47,012 nucleotides of DNA from VGMA01 sp964655475. Its GTDB lineage: Bacteria > Chlamydiota > Chlamydiia > Chlamydiales > VGMA01. The stretch spans positions 1 through 47,012 of the forward strand of contig CAZZMO010000012.1 in NCBI GenBank assembly GCA_964655475.1, read 5' to 3'. Position numbers and translations under genes: made by a program. The notes below the pieces were generated by a model that saw only the letters and a list, made by a program, of their open reading frames with translations, did not search any database and had not been told where the DNA came from. Shown piece by piece: positions 1 through 8,259 of the stretch; position 1 is the first letter of the stretch; each line of letters starts with the position of its first letter.

Positions 1-38
1 ATAGTTAACAAGGAATTGTTTAATTAGGAGAAAGTAAC

Positions 39-1733
39 ATGGCCTGTGATATTAAAGAAGCACACAACGCTGAAGGTACATATGTAGCTCCAGCTCTTGA
101 CACAGAAAGCCAAAAGAGTGAGTTGCCCCTTCAGGCGACTTTAAAAGAGCTCCAGGAGATGTTCGCTTCCCTGATTAAGCTTGCAGAATCAAAAGAGGGA
201 AAGGTTTCTGATCTTATACCAGCAACATTGACACAGTTGACAGCCCAGTTTGAAGAGCTTATGGCTGAGTCTCCTGAGAAAGCAGGGGAGCTCATAATGG
301 AGTTCGCGCCGTTCTTTGAAGAGTTAATCGCAGCGAGCCCAGAAGCAGAAACACAAATTAAAAGCTTATTCAGTCAGTTATTCCAAAGGTATGCAGCGAA
401 GAATAGTGAAAATCCTGAAAAGCTTTACCAAGTATTGATCGGGATGGGAAAAGGGGTGACTGCAGATATGCCCCCACTCTTTACAGAAGATACAGCAATA
501 ACCGCTGAAGCGCCGACTACTGCTACTGCAACACCGACAGCGCCAAAGGGTTCGACATTGAACTTTAACGAAGTGTTTAACGATCCAGAGCTATCTTCTT
601 TAGCAAATATTTTCGCAGCTCTTTCACTTGCGATCCAGCAGTTAGAGACAACATTGATGGCTCAGCAGGCAGATAAAAGTATCATGCTCTCAGAAGAGGG
701 GCAAAAAGAAGTAGAGATGGCGCAAGATCAGCTTCAGAAGGTGATCGATGCGATTCATGACATGGAAGAGGCCCAAAAGAAGGCGAAAGCAGGTGGTCTT
801 AGCTCGATGATCATCGGGATTTGTATCGCAGTTGTTGGAGTGGCATTTGCTGCCTTAACAATGGGGGTTGGTGCGGCGATTTTCATGGCAGCTGTCGGAG
901 CCTTCATGATGTCACCAGCTTTTAGTAAGACTGTTGAAGCTCTGTCAGGTGCAATGCAGCCAGCACTTCCTCCTCATATTGCGGATGCGATGGCCAAAGT
1001 GATCATTCTTGTAGTAATTGTCGGAATGAGTTTTGGAGTGGGACTTTTGTCAACAAGTGCTGAAGTCGCTGCAACGGAAGGGACGGAAGTGGTTGCTGAA
1101 ACTACATTAGAAGAGACTGTCGAAGAGGGTGGAGTAGAAGGGGCTCATGCAGGCGCGGATGCTGGAGCAAAGTCAGGTGCAGGATCTTCAAGTAATATGT
1201 CAAAAGCTTCAGCTTTTGCGCAGGTTCAAGGGTGGACAAACTTGGCTGCGATGAACCCAATGCAGGACCTTTTAGATGCGACAGATCTTCCGATGGGGGT
1301 AAAAATCTTCCTCGATGTGTTAGTAGAGCTTCTCTGTATGGTGATGTGCTTTAGAAGTGGAACGGCTCTCATGAAAATGACACCTGGTATTACAGCGGGA
1401 GCGGGTGAGCCTTCTTTCCTCGTGAGAAACTTCGCTACGATCAGCCAAGGGGCTCGTATCGGTCAGGCAGGGATGGAGCTAGGTGCTGCTGGTTCTGAAG
1501 GGTATAAGTCATACTGGGAATTCATGATGGCAGATCTTGAGAGAAAACAGGGGCATTTAAATGCTGATGGTCAATTGATGCAAATCTTGATCGCTCTCAA
1601 TAGCTCATTACAAAAGTCTTCGCAAGAAGCTACAGAAGGATCACTACAGGGATTAGAAGCAGCTCTCCAGCTCGTACAACAAGGAGCCGGTGCTGCACAA
1701 GCAAAAGCAAACGAAGTGATCGCTAACGCTTAA
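39..1733 (+). CDS. copB: CopB-like type III secretion hydrophobic translocator (SctE/IpaB family)
   Basis: Probable large translocon pore protein that type III secretion inserts into the host membrane. The 564-residue product has a charged/polar N-terminal half (1-190) and a predicted coiled coil at about 195-250. A long hydrophobic hairpin segment follows at 254-292, with a second hydrophobic segment at 319-338 and a weaker one at 421-438. This layout is typical of the SctE/CopB family. There is no Sec signal peptide. Chlamydial CopB proteins are, from memory, around 490 residues, so this is a long variant with an extended acidic/Ala-Gly linker at 340-385. The ATG is preceded by an AGGAGAAAG ribosome site. 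A second secretion-like gene follows after 36 bp, matching the copB-copD pairing of Chlamydia. The chaperone gene, if present, lies outside the window. The identification rests on architecture and pairing, not an alignment. Confidence 0.75.
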   Translation: MACDIKEAHNAEGTYVAPALDTESQKSELPLQATLKELQEMFASLIKLAESKEGKVSDLIPATLTQLTAQFEELMAESPEKAGELIMEFAPFFEELIAASPEAETQIKSLFSQLFQRYAAKNSENPEKLYQVLIGMGKGVTADMPPLFTEDTAITAEAPTTATATPTAPKGSTLNFNEVFNDPELSSLANIFAALSLAIQQLETTLMAQQADKSIMLSEEGQKEVEMAQDQLQKVIDAIHDMEEAQKKAKAGGLSSMIIGICIAVVGVAFAALTMGVGAAIFMAAVGAFMMSPAFSKTVEALSGAMQPALPPHIADAMAKVIILVVIVGMSFGVGLLSTSAEVAATEGTEVVAETTLEETVEEGGVEGAHAGADAGAKSGAGSSSNMSKASAFAQVQGWTNLAAMNPMQDLLDATDLPMGVKIFLDVLVELLCMVMCFRSGTALMKMTPGITAGAGEPSFLVRNFATISQGARIGQAGMELGAAGSEGYKSYWEFMMADLERKQGHLNADGQLMQILIALNSSLQKSSQEATEGSLQGLEAALQLVQQGAGAAQAKANEVIANA

Positions 1734-1769
1734 TAAAATAATATAAGAATTATAATAAAAGGATAAACT

Positions 1770-2717
1770 ATGTCTACACAATCAGGATCAACAGAAGTAG
1801 TAACACCCGCACAACCAACAACAAACTTACCATCAGTAAGCGTGTTTGGTGGAGCTCACTGGGCCTCTTCTCCAGCTCAGGTTTGCTTCTTCGCTATGCT
1901 CCTCGCGATGGAGCAGCAAATGAAAGCAGCTAATGCTTATGCTCAATACCAACAAGACATCTGGGACCCTGCTAAGGGTAAGAACGGGATGAGCATGATG
2001 ACCTCTATGATCATGGCGGACTATAACAAGACGATTGAGGCAGCTAACGACCAAGCGGCAGCGACACAGAAAACAGCGATCGAAAGTGGATGTAACGCAG
2101 GTCTTTCTGCAGTCTCTGCAGGTGCCACAGCCTCAATGGGTAGTGAAGAAGTTAAAACTGCTCAAGAGCAAGTCAATAACTCTACTGGAGCTCAAAAAGA
2201 GATGCAGGCAGCGGTCGATAATGGTAGATCGACAACAACAATGAGCGATAGAGATGGTAGTGATACTGCAACGCAAAATACTCTTAAAGACCTTGAAGCT
2301 AAAGACTTTAAACAGCCAAAACCAGCAGGTCAAGAAGGACACCTTTCAGATCAAGAAAAAGCGGCTCTCGGAGTGGCTGATAGAGATGAGCAAAATGCTC
2401 AGCTTAAAAATGTTAAGGAAGATGTTAACAATGCTTACAACCGTCTTAACGCAGCTGAAATGGATCGTCAGAGACAGTCTCAGTTCATCAGCTCTATTAC
2501 GCAGATGGCTCAAGGGGCTTCTCAGGCAGCTTGCCGCGGCGCTCAGTCGATCGACCAGGCAAACCAAGGGCAGGATCAAGCCGATGCTCAAGTGGCGAAA
2601 ATGGGGAAAGACAACTTCGACAAGATGCTCCAAACAGATGTCGAGGGGAATCAATCTGCAAAGAACAGCGCCAGCCAGACTCTTCAGATTTTGGTCCAGA
2701 TGGAGAAGAGTGCTTAA
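1770..2717 (+). CDS. copD: CopD-like second translocator (SctB family), probable
   Basis: Probable minor translocator partner of the upstream CopB-like protein. The 315-residue product is Ala/Gln/Ser-rich and highly polar. Weakly hydrophobic stretches lie at about 34-47 and 107-125. A long amphipathic helical C-terminal half (about 195-315) contains a run of Gln/Ala/Asp residues near 245-275 that resembles SctB/YopD C-terminal helices. No signal peptide is visible. It lies 36 bp downstream of the first translocator gene with an AAAGGATAAACT ribosome site, and a strong terminator follows immediately, so the two form a bicistronic unit. Chlamydial CopD is longer and normally has clearer membrane segments, so a secreted substrate or effector remains an alternative. 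Confidence 0.55.
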   Translation: MSTQSGSTEVVTPAQPTTNLPSVSVFGGAHWASSPAQVCFFAMLLAMEQQMKAANAYAQYQQDIWDPAKGKNGMSMMTSMIMADYNKTIEAANDQAAATQKTAIESGCNAGLSAVSAGATASMGSEEVKTAQEQVNNSTGAQKEMQAAVDNGRSTTTMSDRDGSDTATQNTLKDLEAKDFKQPKPAGQEGHLSDQEKAALGVADRDEQNAQLKNVKEDVNNAYNRLNAAEMDRQRQSQFISSITQMAQGASQAACRGAQSIDQANQGQDQADAQVAKMGKDNFDKMLQTDVEGNQSAKNSASQTLQILVQMEKSA

Positions 2718-2744
2718 TCTCTTTCCTAACGGGTTGGTCCTTAA

Positions 2745-2775
2745 GGTCGCTGTATCAATACAGCGACCTTTTTTT
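2745..2775 (+). terminator. Rho-independent terminator of the translocator operon
   Basis: A perfect inverted repeat GGTCGCTGTAT/ATACAGCGACC is followed directly by seven T residues. It lies 28 bp after the stop of the CopD-like gene, so transcription of the translocator pair should end here. Confidence 0.9.
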
Positions 2776-2839
2776 ATTCATTGAAAACTGCAATCCCTTC
2801 ATAACGAGCGTGTTAAAATATTATTATCATAATAATAAA

Positions 2840-2868
2840 TTGAAAAGATTTAGTTAATTTGATATAAT
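2840..2868 (+). promoter_or_regulatory. Sigma-66/70-type promoter for the 522-residue ORF
   Basis: TTGAAA (2840-2845) and a consensus TATAAT (2863-2868) are separated by exactly 17 bp in an AT-rich region. The predicted transcription start is near 2875, just before the TAAGGAG ribosome site of the gene starting at 2891. The 522-residue gene is therefore transcribed separately from the translocator pair. Confidence 0.75.
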
Positions 2869-2890
2869 ATTCCTAAGGAGAATTATTATT

Positions 2891-4459
2891 ATGTCTATAG
2901 AATCACTTCAAATGGCTGGAGAAGTACTTTCATCTAGTTTAGTAGTGCCTACGCATATAGCGGGGGCAGAGAGAGATGAGCCCTCAGAGGTTCGTTCGAA
3001 CACATCTCCAGCAAGAGAGACCGCAGAAAGAGTAAATAATTTAAGACCAGGTGCTTACAAGCAAGCGCCAATCAGTCCACTCGAAAGAATTACACCACCT
3101 GGAAGTATAGATTCTGTAGCGACCTCTCATGTTCAGCCAGAAGCTGACGGGGTCCTGCTGGATCTCAATGAACCAGAACAGATTATGGTTGCACTTGAGA
3201 ATCCACCGAGTGAGCCAGCAGGCGTTATGGTCGTGGTAGGGGAGCCTAGAGAGTTTCGTGTATTTAACGCAGGGAATAATGGAGCTTCCTCCACGATCAA
3301 GAGCTGCTGTGAGAAAGAAGCGAATAAAGCTAAGGCCTGCTTCCAAAGGATGAAGATCGAAACATTTAATTACCTCTGCCGAACGGGGACATTAAGAGAG
3401 GGAGACTGGGAGCATTTTAGGTTTGAAGTAGGAAAAGATCGAATTGGAACATGGGATTGTGGAGATTTGGGTGGGAAAATCGATTATCTCGCTGATCTAT
3501 GGACTCCGAGTATGCAACGTGAATTTGCCCTTTACGACACACTATTCTTAGATAAGCAGCCGAGAGGGATGTCTAGAACACCAATGTATCAGCCAGGGTA
3601 TATGTCTGATGTGAGCGCAAAAAATGGCTTTGCGATTACGAGCCCGCAGGTTAAGGAAAAGCTTCCGAGGACAATGGGTGCATTCATAGAGGGGCACCTC
3701 GGGAGAATACTTGGCGCTGGTGCGACACCTACTGATTATTACAATAAGATGAGAGATCTTGCGATCATGGATTGCCATCGGAAGGCGGCAATCACGGCTA
3801 CTGAAAAAGCGATCAAAAAACTCGACAAGGCGATTCTAAAACTTGGAGATGGTCCTCATAACCCTAACGTCAAAGCTTCTATGGAAGAGGACAAGAGAAA
3901 GCTAGAGGGGGTTCTGGGTAACCTCCGCTCGAGTGATCAGTTTGCAGCGAACTTTGCAGCGAGCTTCCAAACGACCAAAGGGACTCGGATCGAAGCGGCC
4001 CACGAGCTTTCCAAAGCGGCGAAGAGACATCTAGAGGGGATCACAACGAAGGGATGGTTCAGTTCAAGTAATCTCGAATTGACATCAACAGATCGTGAAT
4101 ACTGCGACTTGATGGGAACTCTGATGCTTCAAGATAGGGTCAATGGTTTTTCTACCTATTGCGATCAAAAGAGGATCGCCCGAGGAAATACAGCGGTTGA
4201 GCACAACTTCCTCCTCGCTAACTTAGGCGCTACCTTAGATGGTAATGATCAGTTACAAGGGATGGAAATGTTTAGTGGCTTGAACAATCGAGCTCTGGCC
4301 GCTGAAATCGAAGCGGAGATTCAGACGGAAGGGAGAGATAAATCCAATGAAGTTGTTCTTACTTCCGCGAGAGCTCTTGCTACTGTTCCACCAGGGACAA
4401 AACCTGATAAGGTGATTGCTCACTTTAAAGAGCATGTCTACGGGGATGGTTGGAAATAA
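2891..4459 (+). CDS. Unknown 522-residue protein next to T3SS translocators (candidate effector)
   Basis: I do not recognise this protein. The first ~120 residues are Ser/Pro/Glu-rich and probably disordered, without a Sec signal peptide, as in many type III substrates. From about 135 on it looks folded and mostly helical, with a Cys pair and Cys-Phe near 139-150, a Trp/Asp/Gly-rich patch near 170-190, and Lys-rich helices at 300-340. No transmembrane segment is evident. It has its own strong promoter and an AAGGAG ribosome site 11 bp before the ATG, and a strong terminator follows it. Placement directly after the translocator pair suggests a secreted effector or secretion accessory protein, but that is inference from neighbourhood only. 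Confidence 0.8.
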   Translation: MSIESLQMAGEVLSSSLVVPTHIAGAERDEPSEVRSNTSPARETAERVNNLRPGAYKQAPISPLERITPPGSIDSVATSHVQPEADGVLLDLNEPEQIMVALENPPSEPAGVMVVVGEPREFRVFNAGNNGASSTIKSCCEKEANKAKACFQRMKIETFNYLCRTGTLREGDWEHFRFEVGKDRIGTWDCGDLGGKIDYLADLWTPSMQREFALYDTLFLDKQPRGMSRTPMYQPGYMSDVSAKNGFAITSPQVKEKLPRTMGAFIEGHLGRILGAGATPTDYYNKMRDLAIMDCHRKAAITATEKAIKKLDKAILKLGDGPHNPNVKASMEEDKRKLEGVLGNLRSSDQFAANFAASFQTTKGTRIEAAHELSKAAKRHLEGITTKGWFSSSNLELTSTDREYCDLMGTLMLQDRVNGFSTYCDQKRIARGNTAVEHNFLLANLGATLDGNDQLQGMEMFSGLNNRALAAEIEAEIQTEGRDKSNEVVLTSARALATVPPGTKPDKVIAHFKEHVYGDGWK

Positions 4460-4465
4460 TAGAAC

Positions 4466-4498
4466 AAGGCCGGAATGGATAGTTCCGGCCTTTTTTTT
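4466..4498 (+). terminator. Terminator of the 522-residue ORF, abutting clpX
   Basis: The inverted repeat AAGGCCGGAA/TTCCGGCCTT with a 7-nt loop is followed by eight T residues. The T tract overlaps the stop codon of the convergent clpX gene (TTA at 4497-4499 on the plus strand). It may work in both directions, although the minus-strand T tract is weaker. Confidence 0.9.
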
Positions 4499-5729
4499 AA
4501 GCGCTTTCTTTGTGGCGGCGCTGAATGATGGGAGCGCTCTTGCCACGGGCTGTGTCTTCATCGATGAGGATGGAGACGATTCCTTCATCTGAGGGGGTTT
4601 CATACATGAGGTCGATGAGAAGATTCTCAACGATCATCCGAAGGGCTCTAGCCCCTGTTCCCGCCTCTTTCGCTTTCTCTGCGATCACTTTAATCGCACC
4701 TTCTGTAAAGTCTAGACCTACGTTATCCTCAGCAAAGAGAGACTGATATTGCTTGATGATCGCGTTTTTCGGCGTCGTCAAGATCACTTTCAAGTCTTCG
4801 ATGGAGAGTTCGTTACAGTTGGAGATGCTGTTAAAGCGTCCGACGAACTCCGGGATCATTCCGAATTTCACGAGATCCTCTGTCTCCACTTTAGAGAGGA
4901 GGTAGTTCGTCTCATGAAGGTCGAAATCTTTATCGAGGTCTTTATTTTCATGTCTTTCAAAGCCAATGGCTTTTCGTCCTAAACGGGTTGCAATGATACC
5001 TGCTAGGTGCACGAAAGCGCCTCCTACGATGAAGAGGATGTTCTCTGTATTGACTTTGATATATTCTTGGTTAGGGTGCTTTCTTCCACCTTTGGGGGGG
5101 ACGTTAGCCACAGTTCCTTCGACAATTTTCAATAGAGCCTGTTGAACCCCTTCTCCCGATACGTCTCTTGTGATCGATACGTTGGAGGTGGTTTTTGCAA
5201 TCTTGTCAATTTCATCGACATAGATGATCCCTTGCTCAGCCCTTGAAATATCGTAGTCGGCATTTTGCACGAGGCGCAAGATGATATTTTCTACGTCTTC
5301 ACCGACATATCCAGCTTCTGTCAAGGTAGTTGCGTCAACGATGGCGAAGGGGACATCGATTACATTCGCAAGCGTTCTTGCGAGGAGAGTCTTTCCAGAA
5401 CCGGTAGGGCCTAATAGAAGGACGTTCGATTTGCTATATTCCACTTCGTGGTCAGAGCCGAGGGCCCTGATCCTTTTGTAGTGGTTGTATACAGCGACCG
5501 ACAAGGTCTTTTTGGCCATTTCTTGGCCGATGATGTATTCACCGAGTCTTTGGACGATCTCTTTGGGTTTCAGCATGGTAAGCTGACTTTGGACCGGCTT
5601 TTTGGAAACGATGTCAATGCAAAGTCTCACACATTTATCACAGATATATGCGTTAGGGCCAGAAATGAGTTTCTCTACGCTGTCTTCTGTTCTGGCGCAA
5701 AATGAACAAGCTGGTTGATCTGATGACAT
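4497..5729 (-). CDS. clpX: ATP-dependent Clp protease ATP-binding subunit ClpX
   Basis: AAA+ unfoldase that recognises substrates and threads them into the ClpP peptidase. The 410-residue product has the family's N-terminal C4 zinc-binding domain (Cys 8, 11, 30, 33). The Walker A motif GPTGSGKT is at 107-114 and Walker B IIYVDEID at 167-174. The sensor and C-terminal small domain are complete and the length is normal for ClpX. The gene starts 11 bp downstream of the clpP stop, with an AAAGGG ribosome site, so the two are co-transcribed. The same clpX-clpP-tig order occurs in Chlamydia. Confidence 0.98.
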   Translation of the reverse strand: MSSDQPACSFCARTEDSVEKLISGPNAYICDKCVRLCIDIVSKKPVQSQLTMLKPKEIVQRLGEYIIGQEMAKKTLSVAVYNHYKRIRALGSDHEVEYSKSNVLLLGPTGSGKTLLARTLANVIDVPFAIVDATTLTEAGYVGEDVENIILRLVQNADYDISRAEQGIIYVDEIDKIAKTTSNVSITRDVSGEGVQQALLKIVEGTVANVPPKGGRKHPNQEYIKVNTENILFIVGGAFVHLAGIIATRLGRKAIGFERHENKDLDKDFDLHETNYLLSKVETEDLVKFGMIPEFVGRFNSISNCNELSIEDLKVILTTPKNAIIKQYQSLFAEDNVGLDFTEGAIKVIAEKAKEAGTGARALRMIVENLLIDLMYETPSDEGIVSILIDEDTARGKSAPIIQRRHKESA

Positions 5730-5740
5730 GCTAGTGCCCT

Positions 5741-6349
5741 TTACGTTTTGAGCGAGTGGATCGCATCTTTCTTTTTCGAATAAACAACATGGTCAATAAG
5801 TCCATAAGCCTTTGCTTCTTCGGCACTGAGGTAGAAGTCGCGGTCTGAATCTTCCACGATTCTCTCAAGGGGCTGGTTAGTGTGATGGCTAATGATGGAC
5901 GATAAAGTCTTTTTCAGACGGATGATTTCTTCCGCTTGTCTTTCAATATCTGCCGATGTTCCTCCAACTCCTCCATGAGGTTGGTGGATCATCATACGGC
6001 TGTGTGGGAGCGCAAAACGTTTACCTTTAGCACCGGCGCAAAGGAGGAGCGCACCTAGTGAGGCGGCCATACCAATACAGTACGTATTGACATCGCAATC
6101 GAGGTACTGCATGGTGTCGTAAATCGCAAGACCTGAAGAGATAATGCCACCTGGTGAGTTGATGTATAGGTTAATGGGCTTCTTAGAATCCTGAGCATGG
6201 AGGAAAATCAATTGAGCTACAGTGATATTCGCAACAGTATCATTGATTTCTGTTCCAATAATGATGATGCGATCAGACAATAGACGGGAAAAAATGTCCA
6301 TATGTCTTTCGCCTCTAGCTGTTTCCTCTATGACGTTCGGAATAATCAT
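5741..6349 (-). CDS. clpP: ATP-dependent Clp protease proteolytic subunit ClpP
   Basis: Serine peptidase that forms the barrel degraded into by ClpX. The 202-residue product carries the catalytic triad Ser97 (in GMAASLGA), His122 (in MMIHQPHGG) and Asp171. The nucleophile motif deviates slightly from the usual GQAASMGA. Chlamydiae encode two ClpP paralogues, and this clpX-linked copy corresponds to the one called ClpP2 in C. trachomatis (from memory). An AAGGAAGG ribosome site precedes the ATG, and a promoter is visible at 6373-6401. Confidence 0.97.
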   Translation of the reverse strand: MIIPNVIEETARGERHMDIFSRLLSDRIIIIGTEINDTVANITVAQLIFLHAQDSKKPINLYINSPGGIISSGLAIYDTMQYLDCDVNTYCIGMAASLGALLLCAGAKGKRFALPHSRMMIHQPHGGVGGTSADIERQAEEIIRLKKTLSSIISHHTNQPLERIVEDSDRDFYLSAEEAKAYGLIDHVVYSKKKDAIHSLKT

Positions 6350-6372
6350 GCCTGTTTCCTTCCTTAGTTTAT

Positions 6373-6401
6373 GTTTAACCGCGAAAATTTCCTGCGGTCA
6401 A
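6373..6401 (-). promoter_or_regulatory. Putative clpP-clpX promoter
   Basis: On the minus strand TTGACC (6401-6396) is followed after 17 bp by TTAAAC (6378-6373), upstream of the clpP start at 6349. The -35 hexamer is good and the -10 hexamer moderate. It would let clpPX be expressed independently of tig. Confidence 0.5.
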
Positions 6402-6422
6402 GCTTTTTCGCCTGGCTCTTTG

Positions 6423-6521
6423 CTATACTGAAGAGATTGCAACGGTTGAGATTTTTTTGTCTACATCCTTAAAAGACGATAGTAGAGAGAGATCTCGACG
6501 GTTGAACGTGCTTCAGTATAG
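6423..6521. repeat. Long imperfect inverted repeat between tig and clpP
   Basis: CTATACTGAAG at 6423-6433 is exactly inverted at 6511-6521. The complementarity continues inward with mismatches and G-T pairs: 6438-6458 pairs with 6486-6506, including GGTTGAGAT against ATCTCGAC. The arms are about 35 nt and the loop about 27 nt. It is located after tig and before the clpP promoter. It could be a tig terminator/processing hairpin or the remnant of a small inverted-repeat element. Confidence 0.6.
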
Positions 6522-6559
6522 ACCATAGCAGATCTTTGATCAAAAGAAAATCAGAATAA

Positions 6560-7864
6560 TTAGGCTGATAAGATCTTATTGATCATAAAATCTTGAGCTT
6601 TAGCTAGCATGTGTCTCGAAAACATCATCGCTTCTTGTTCTTTCGACTGCTGATGATGAGGTGAGAGGGTCGCTGGATCAGCGAACATCGCATCTAAAGT
6701 GGTTTCGATTTTAGGATATAGTTCTTCTCTTGAAAGAGAGATCTTATTGTCATAGACAACTTTGCGGCAGATGTAGAACATCCGGATCGCTTTTTCAGCG
6801 TCTTCGCGGAACTCTTCTTGCCGTTTATCTTGTTCATCCTTAGAAAGGATCTTCCAACGGTTATGGAAAACAGGATCTTGGAATCGTTGATTCATCCGGT
6901 AGCGAAGCTCTTTATCTAAAATAGATGCAGGGATGTCGAATTGAACTCCAGCCAAGAGCGCCTCTGCTAAGAGATCGCGGTTTTTGTTCTGTGTTCGCTC
7001 AGCTTCTTGTTTTTGCATCAGATCTTTCAAGCGGCGGTACATCTCTTCTTTCGAAGTGACTCCCACTTTCTTCGCGAGTTCGTCGTCAATAGGGGGGAGG
7101 ATAGGTGCTTCGATTTTGTGAAGTGTGATGCGCACTTTCTTCTCTGTGAACGTTTTCTTGACTTCATCGCTCTCTTTTTGATCAGGGAAGCTCTTCCCTT
7201 CTTTCGCTTCGCCCACTTTGAGGCCGACAATCAATGCTTGCATCCACTCAGCCATTGCGCTCTTTGAAAGCTCAAAGCGAGAGTTGCTAAAAGGTTTTGA
7301 TGGAGGATCTGTGTCTAGATCTTCGATATCAACGACGACGAAGTCTCCATAATCAGCAGCTCTATCTGAAACTTCTTGCCAAGTTGCGTAGAAAAGCTGG
7401 ATTCTTCGGACAGTTTCTTCCACAAGCTCGTCAGTCACTTCAGGTGATTTTTCAGGAGTAAAGCGGAACTGTTCAACAGTAAAATCAGGAACAGTGGGCT
7501 CTGTTTCGAACTTGAAGGTCATTTGTGCTTCAGAGTCGCTGATAGAGTCAGTATGGTAAGCGATTTTTGAGTTTTGGCTCAAAAGGGGAATTCTCACCTC
7601 TTTTTGACAAGCTTTGAACGCTTCGTCGGCGAGTACTTTTTGTGTTTCTTCCTGGAGAGCCCCTGGGAATTTTGTCTCAATGATGTTAGCAGGAGCTTTC
7701 CCTTTTCTGAATCCTGGAATAGATGCTTGTTTTGCAATGTTCTTTGCCGCTTCTCTCTTTGCTGAAGCAATCAGAGGGGCTTTCACTTTAATGCGAAACT
7801 CAACAACGCATCCCGCGAGTCTTTCGATTTCTGCGTCAATCAATTCAGAGGACAAATTCTGCAT
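6560..7864 (-). CDS. tig: Trigger factor, ribosome-associated chaperone
   Basis: Ribosome-bound chaperone and peptidyl-prolyl isomerase that receives nascent chains. The 434-residue product has the usual length. Its N-terminal ribosome-binding domain contains the signature FRKGKAP near residues 53-59 (family consensus GFRxGKxP). A diverged FKBP-like domain follows at about 160-240, then a long helical C-terminal arm domain. It begins 26 bp downstream of the tRNA-Gly gene on the same strand and probably shares its transcript. It precedes clpP-clpX as in other chlamydiae. Confidence 0.96.
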   Translation of the reverse strand: MQNLSSELIDAEIERLAGCVVEFRIKVKAPLIASAKREAAKNIAKQASIPGFRKGKAPANIIETKFPGALQEETQKVLADEAFKACQKEVRIPLLSQNSKIAYHTDSISDSEAQMTFKFETEPTVPDFTVEQFRFTPEKSPEVTDELVEETVRRIQLFYATWQEVSDRAADYGDFVVVDIEDLDTDPPSKPFSNSRFELSKSAMAEWMQALIVGLKVGEAKEGKSFPDQKESDEVKKTFTEKKVRITLHKIEAPILPPIDDELAKKVGVTSKEEMYRRLKDLMQKQEAERTQNKNRDLLAEALLAGVQFDIPASILDKELRYRMNQRFQDPVFHNRWKILSKDEQDKRQEEFREDAEKAIRMFYICRKVVYDNKISLSREELYPKIETTLDAMFADPATLSPHHQQSKEQEAMMFSRHMLAKAQDFMINKILSA

Positions 7865-7890
7865 GGCTCTTCCGTCTTATAGATAAATAA

Positions 7891-7961
7891 GCGGGTGATG
7901 AGATTCGAACTCACGACCCTCACGTTGGCAACGTGATGCTCTACCACTGAGCTACACCCGC
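7891..7961 (-). tRNA. tRNA-Gly (anticodon GCC)
   Basis: Read on the minus strand, the 71-nt sequence folds as a complete cloverleaf. The acceptor stem is GCGGGTG/CATCACCCGC-type with a C discriminator. The anticodon stem TCACG/CGTGA encloses the loop TTGCCAA, giving anticodon GCC. The T arm contains GTTCGAATC. No CCA is encoded. The trigger factor gene starts 26 bp downstream. Confidence 0.96.
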
Positions 7962-7973
7962 AAAACAGGAGGT

Positions 7974-8002
7974 ATGTTATCGTAGGCTAAGGAAAAATTC
8001 AA
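7974..8002 (-). promoter_or_regulatory. Promoter for tRNA-Gly (and probably tig)
   Basis: On the minus strand TTGAAT (8002-7997) and TAACAT (7979-7974) are separated by 17 bp. The -10 box ends 12 bp before the mature tRNA 5' end, a normal distance for a tRNA promoter. Confidence 0.65.
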
Positions 8003-8096
8003 GAAGAAAAAAGAAACAAGAAGAAAATTCCTTGAAATAGCTGATCAAATATGGGTTTGTTTCTTTCATTTTTTGTTTCAATTTTTTTTTATGAGT

Positions 8097-8259
8097 TATG
8101 CCAAAATGCATTCAAGAATTGGATTTTAGCGACAGAGAAAGTATCCTGGATTAATACATTTTAACAGGTTCAATATTAATAACATGGACCCTTTTAAAAT
8201 GTGTTAATCGAGGAGTTTTAGCGTCGCTATAAGCCAATTCTTGAATGCATTTGGGTATA
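8097..8259. repeat. Long palindromic element, MITE-like, with TA at both ends
   Basis: Almost the whole segment is one imperfect inverted repeat. The outer arms CCAAAATGCATTCAAGAATTGG (8101-8122) and CCAATTCTTGAATGCATTTGGG (8234-8255) differ at one position once inverted. The match continues through TTAGCGAC/GTCGCT and through ATTAATACATTTTAA (8150-8164) against its near complement at 8194-8208, leaving a loop of about 15 nt at 8172-8186. TA dinucleotides lie at 8097-8098 and 8258-8259. No coding capacity is present. This fits a small non-autonomous inverted-repeat element of a TA-targeting (Tc1/IS630-type) transposon, or a large RNA hairpin. Confidence 0.7.

Noticed and set aside
2254..2857. 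Alternative plus-strand frames overlapping the CopD-like gene
   Set aside because: They run through the terminator at 2745-2775 and have unnatural composition; the chosen frame has a ribosome site and secretion-protein-like composition.
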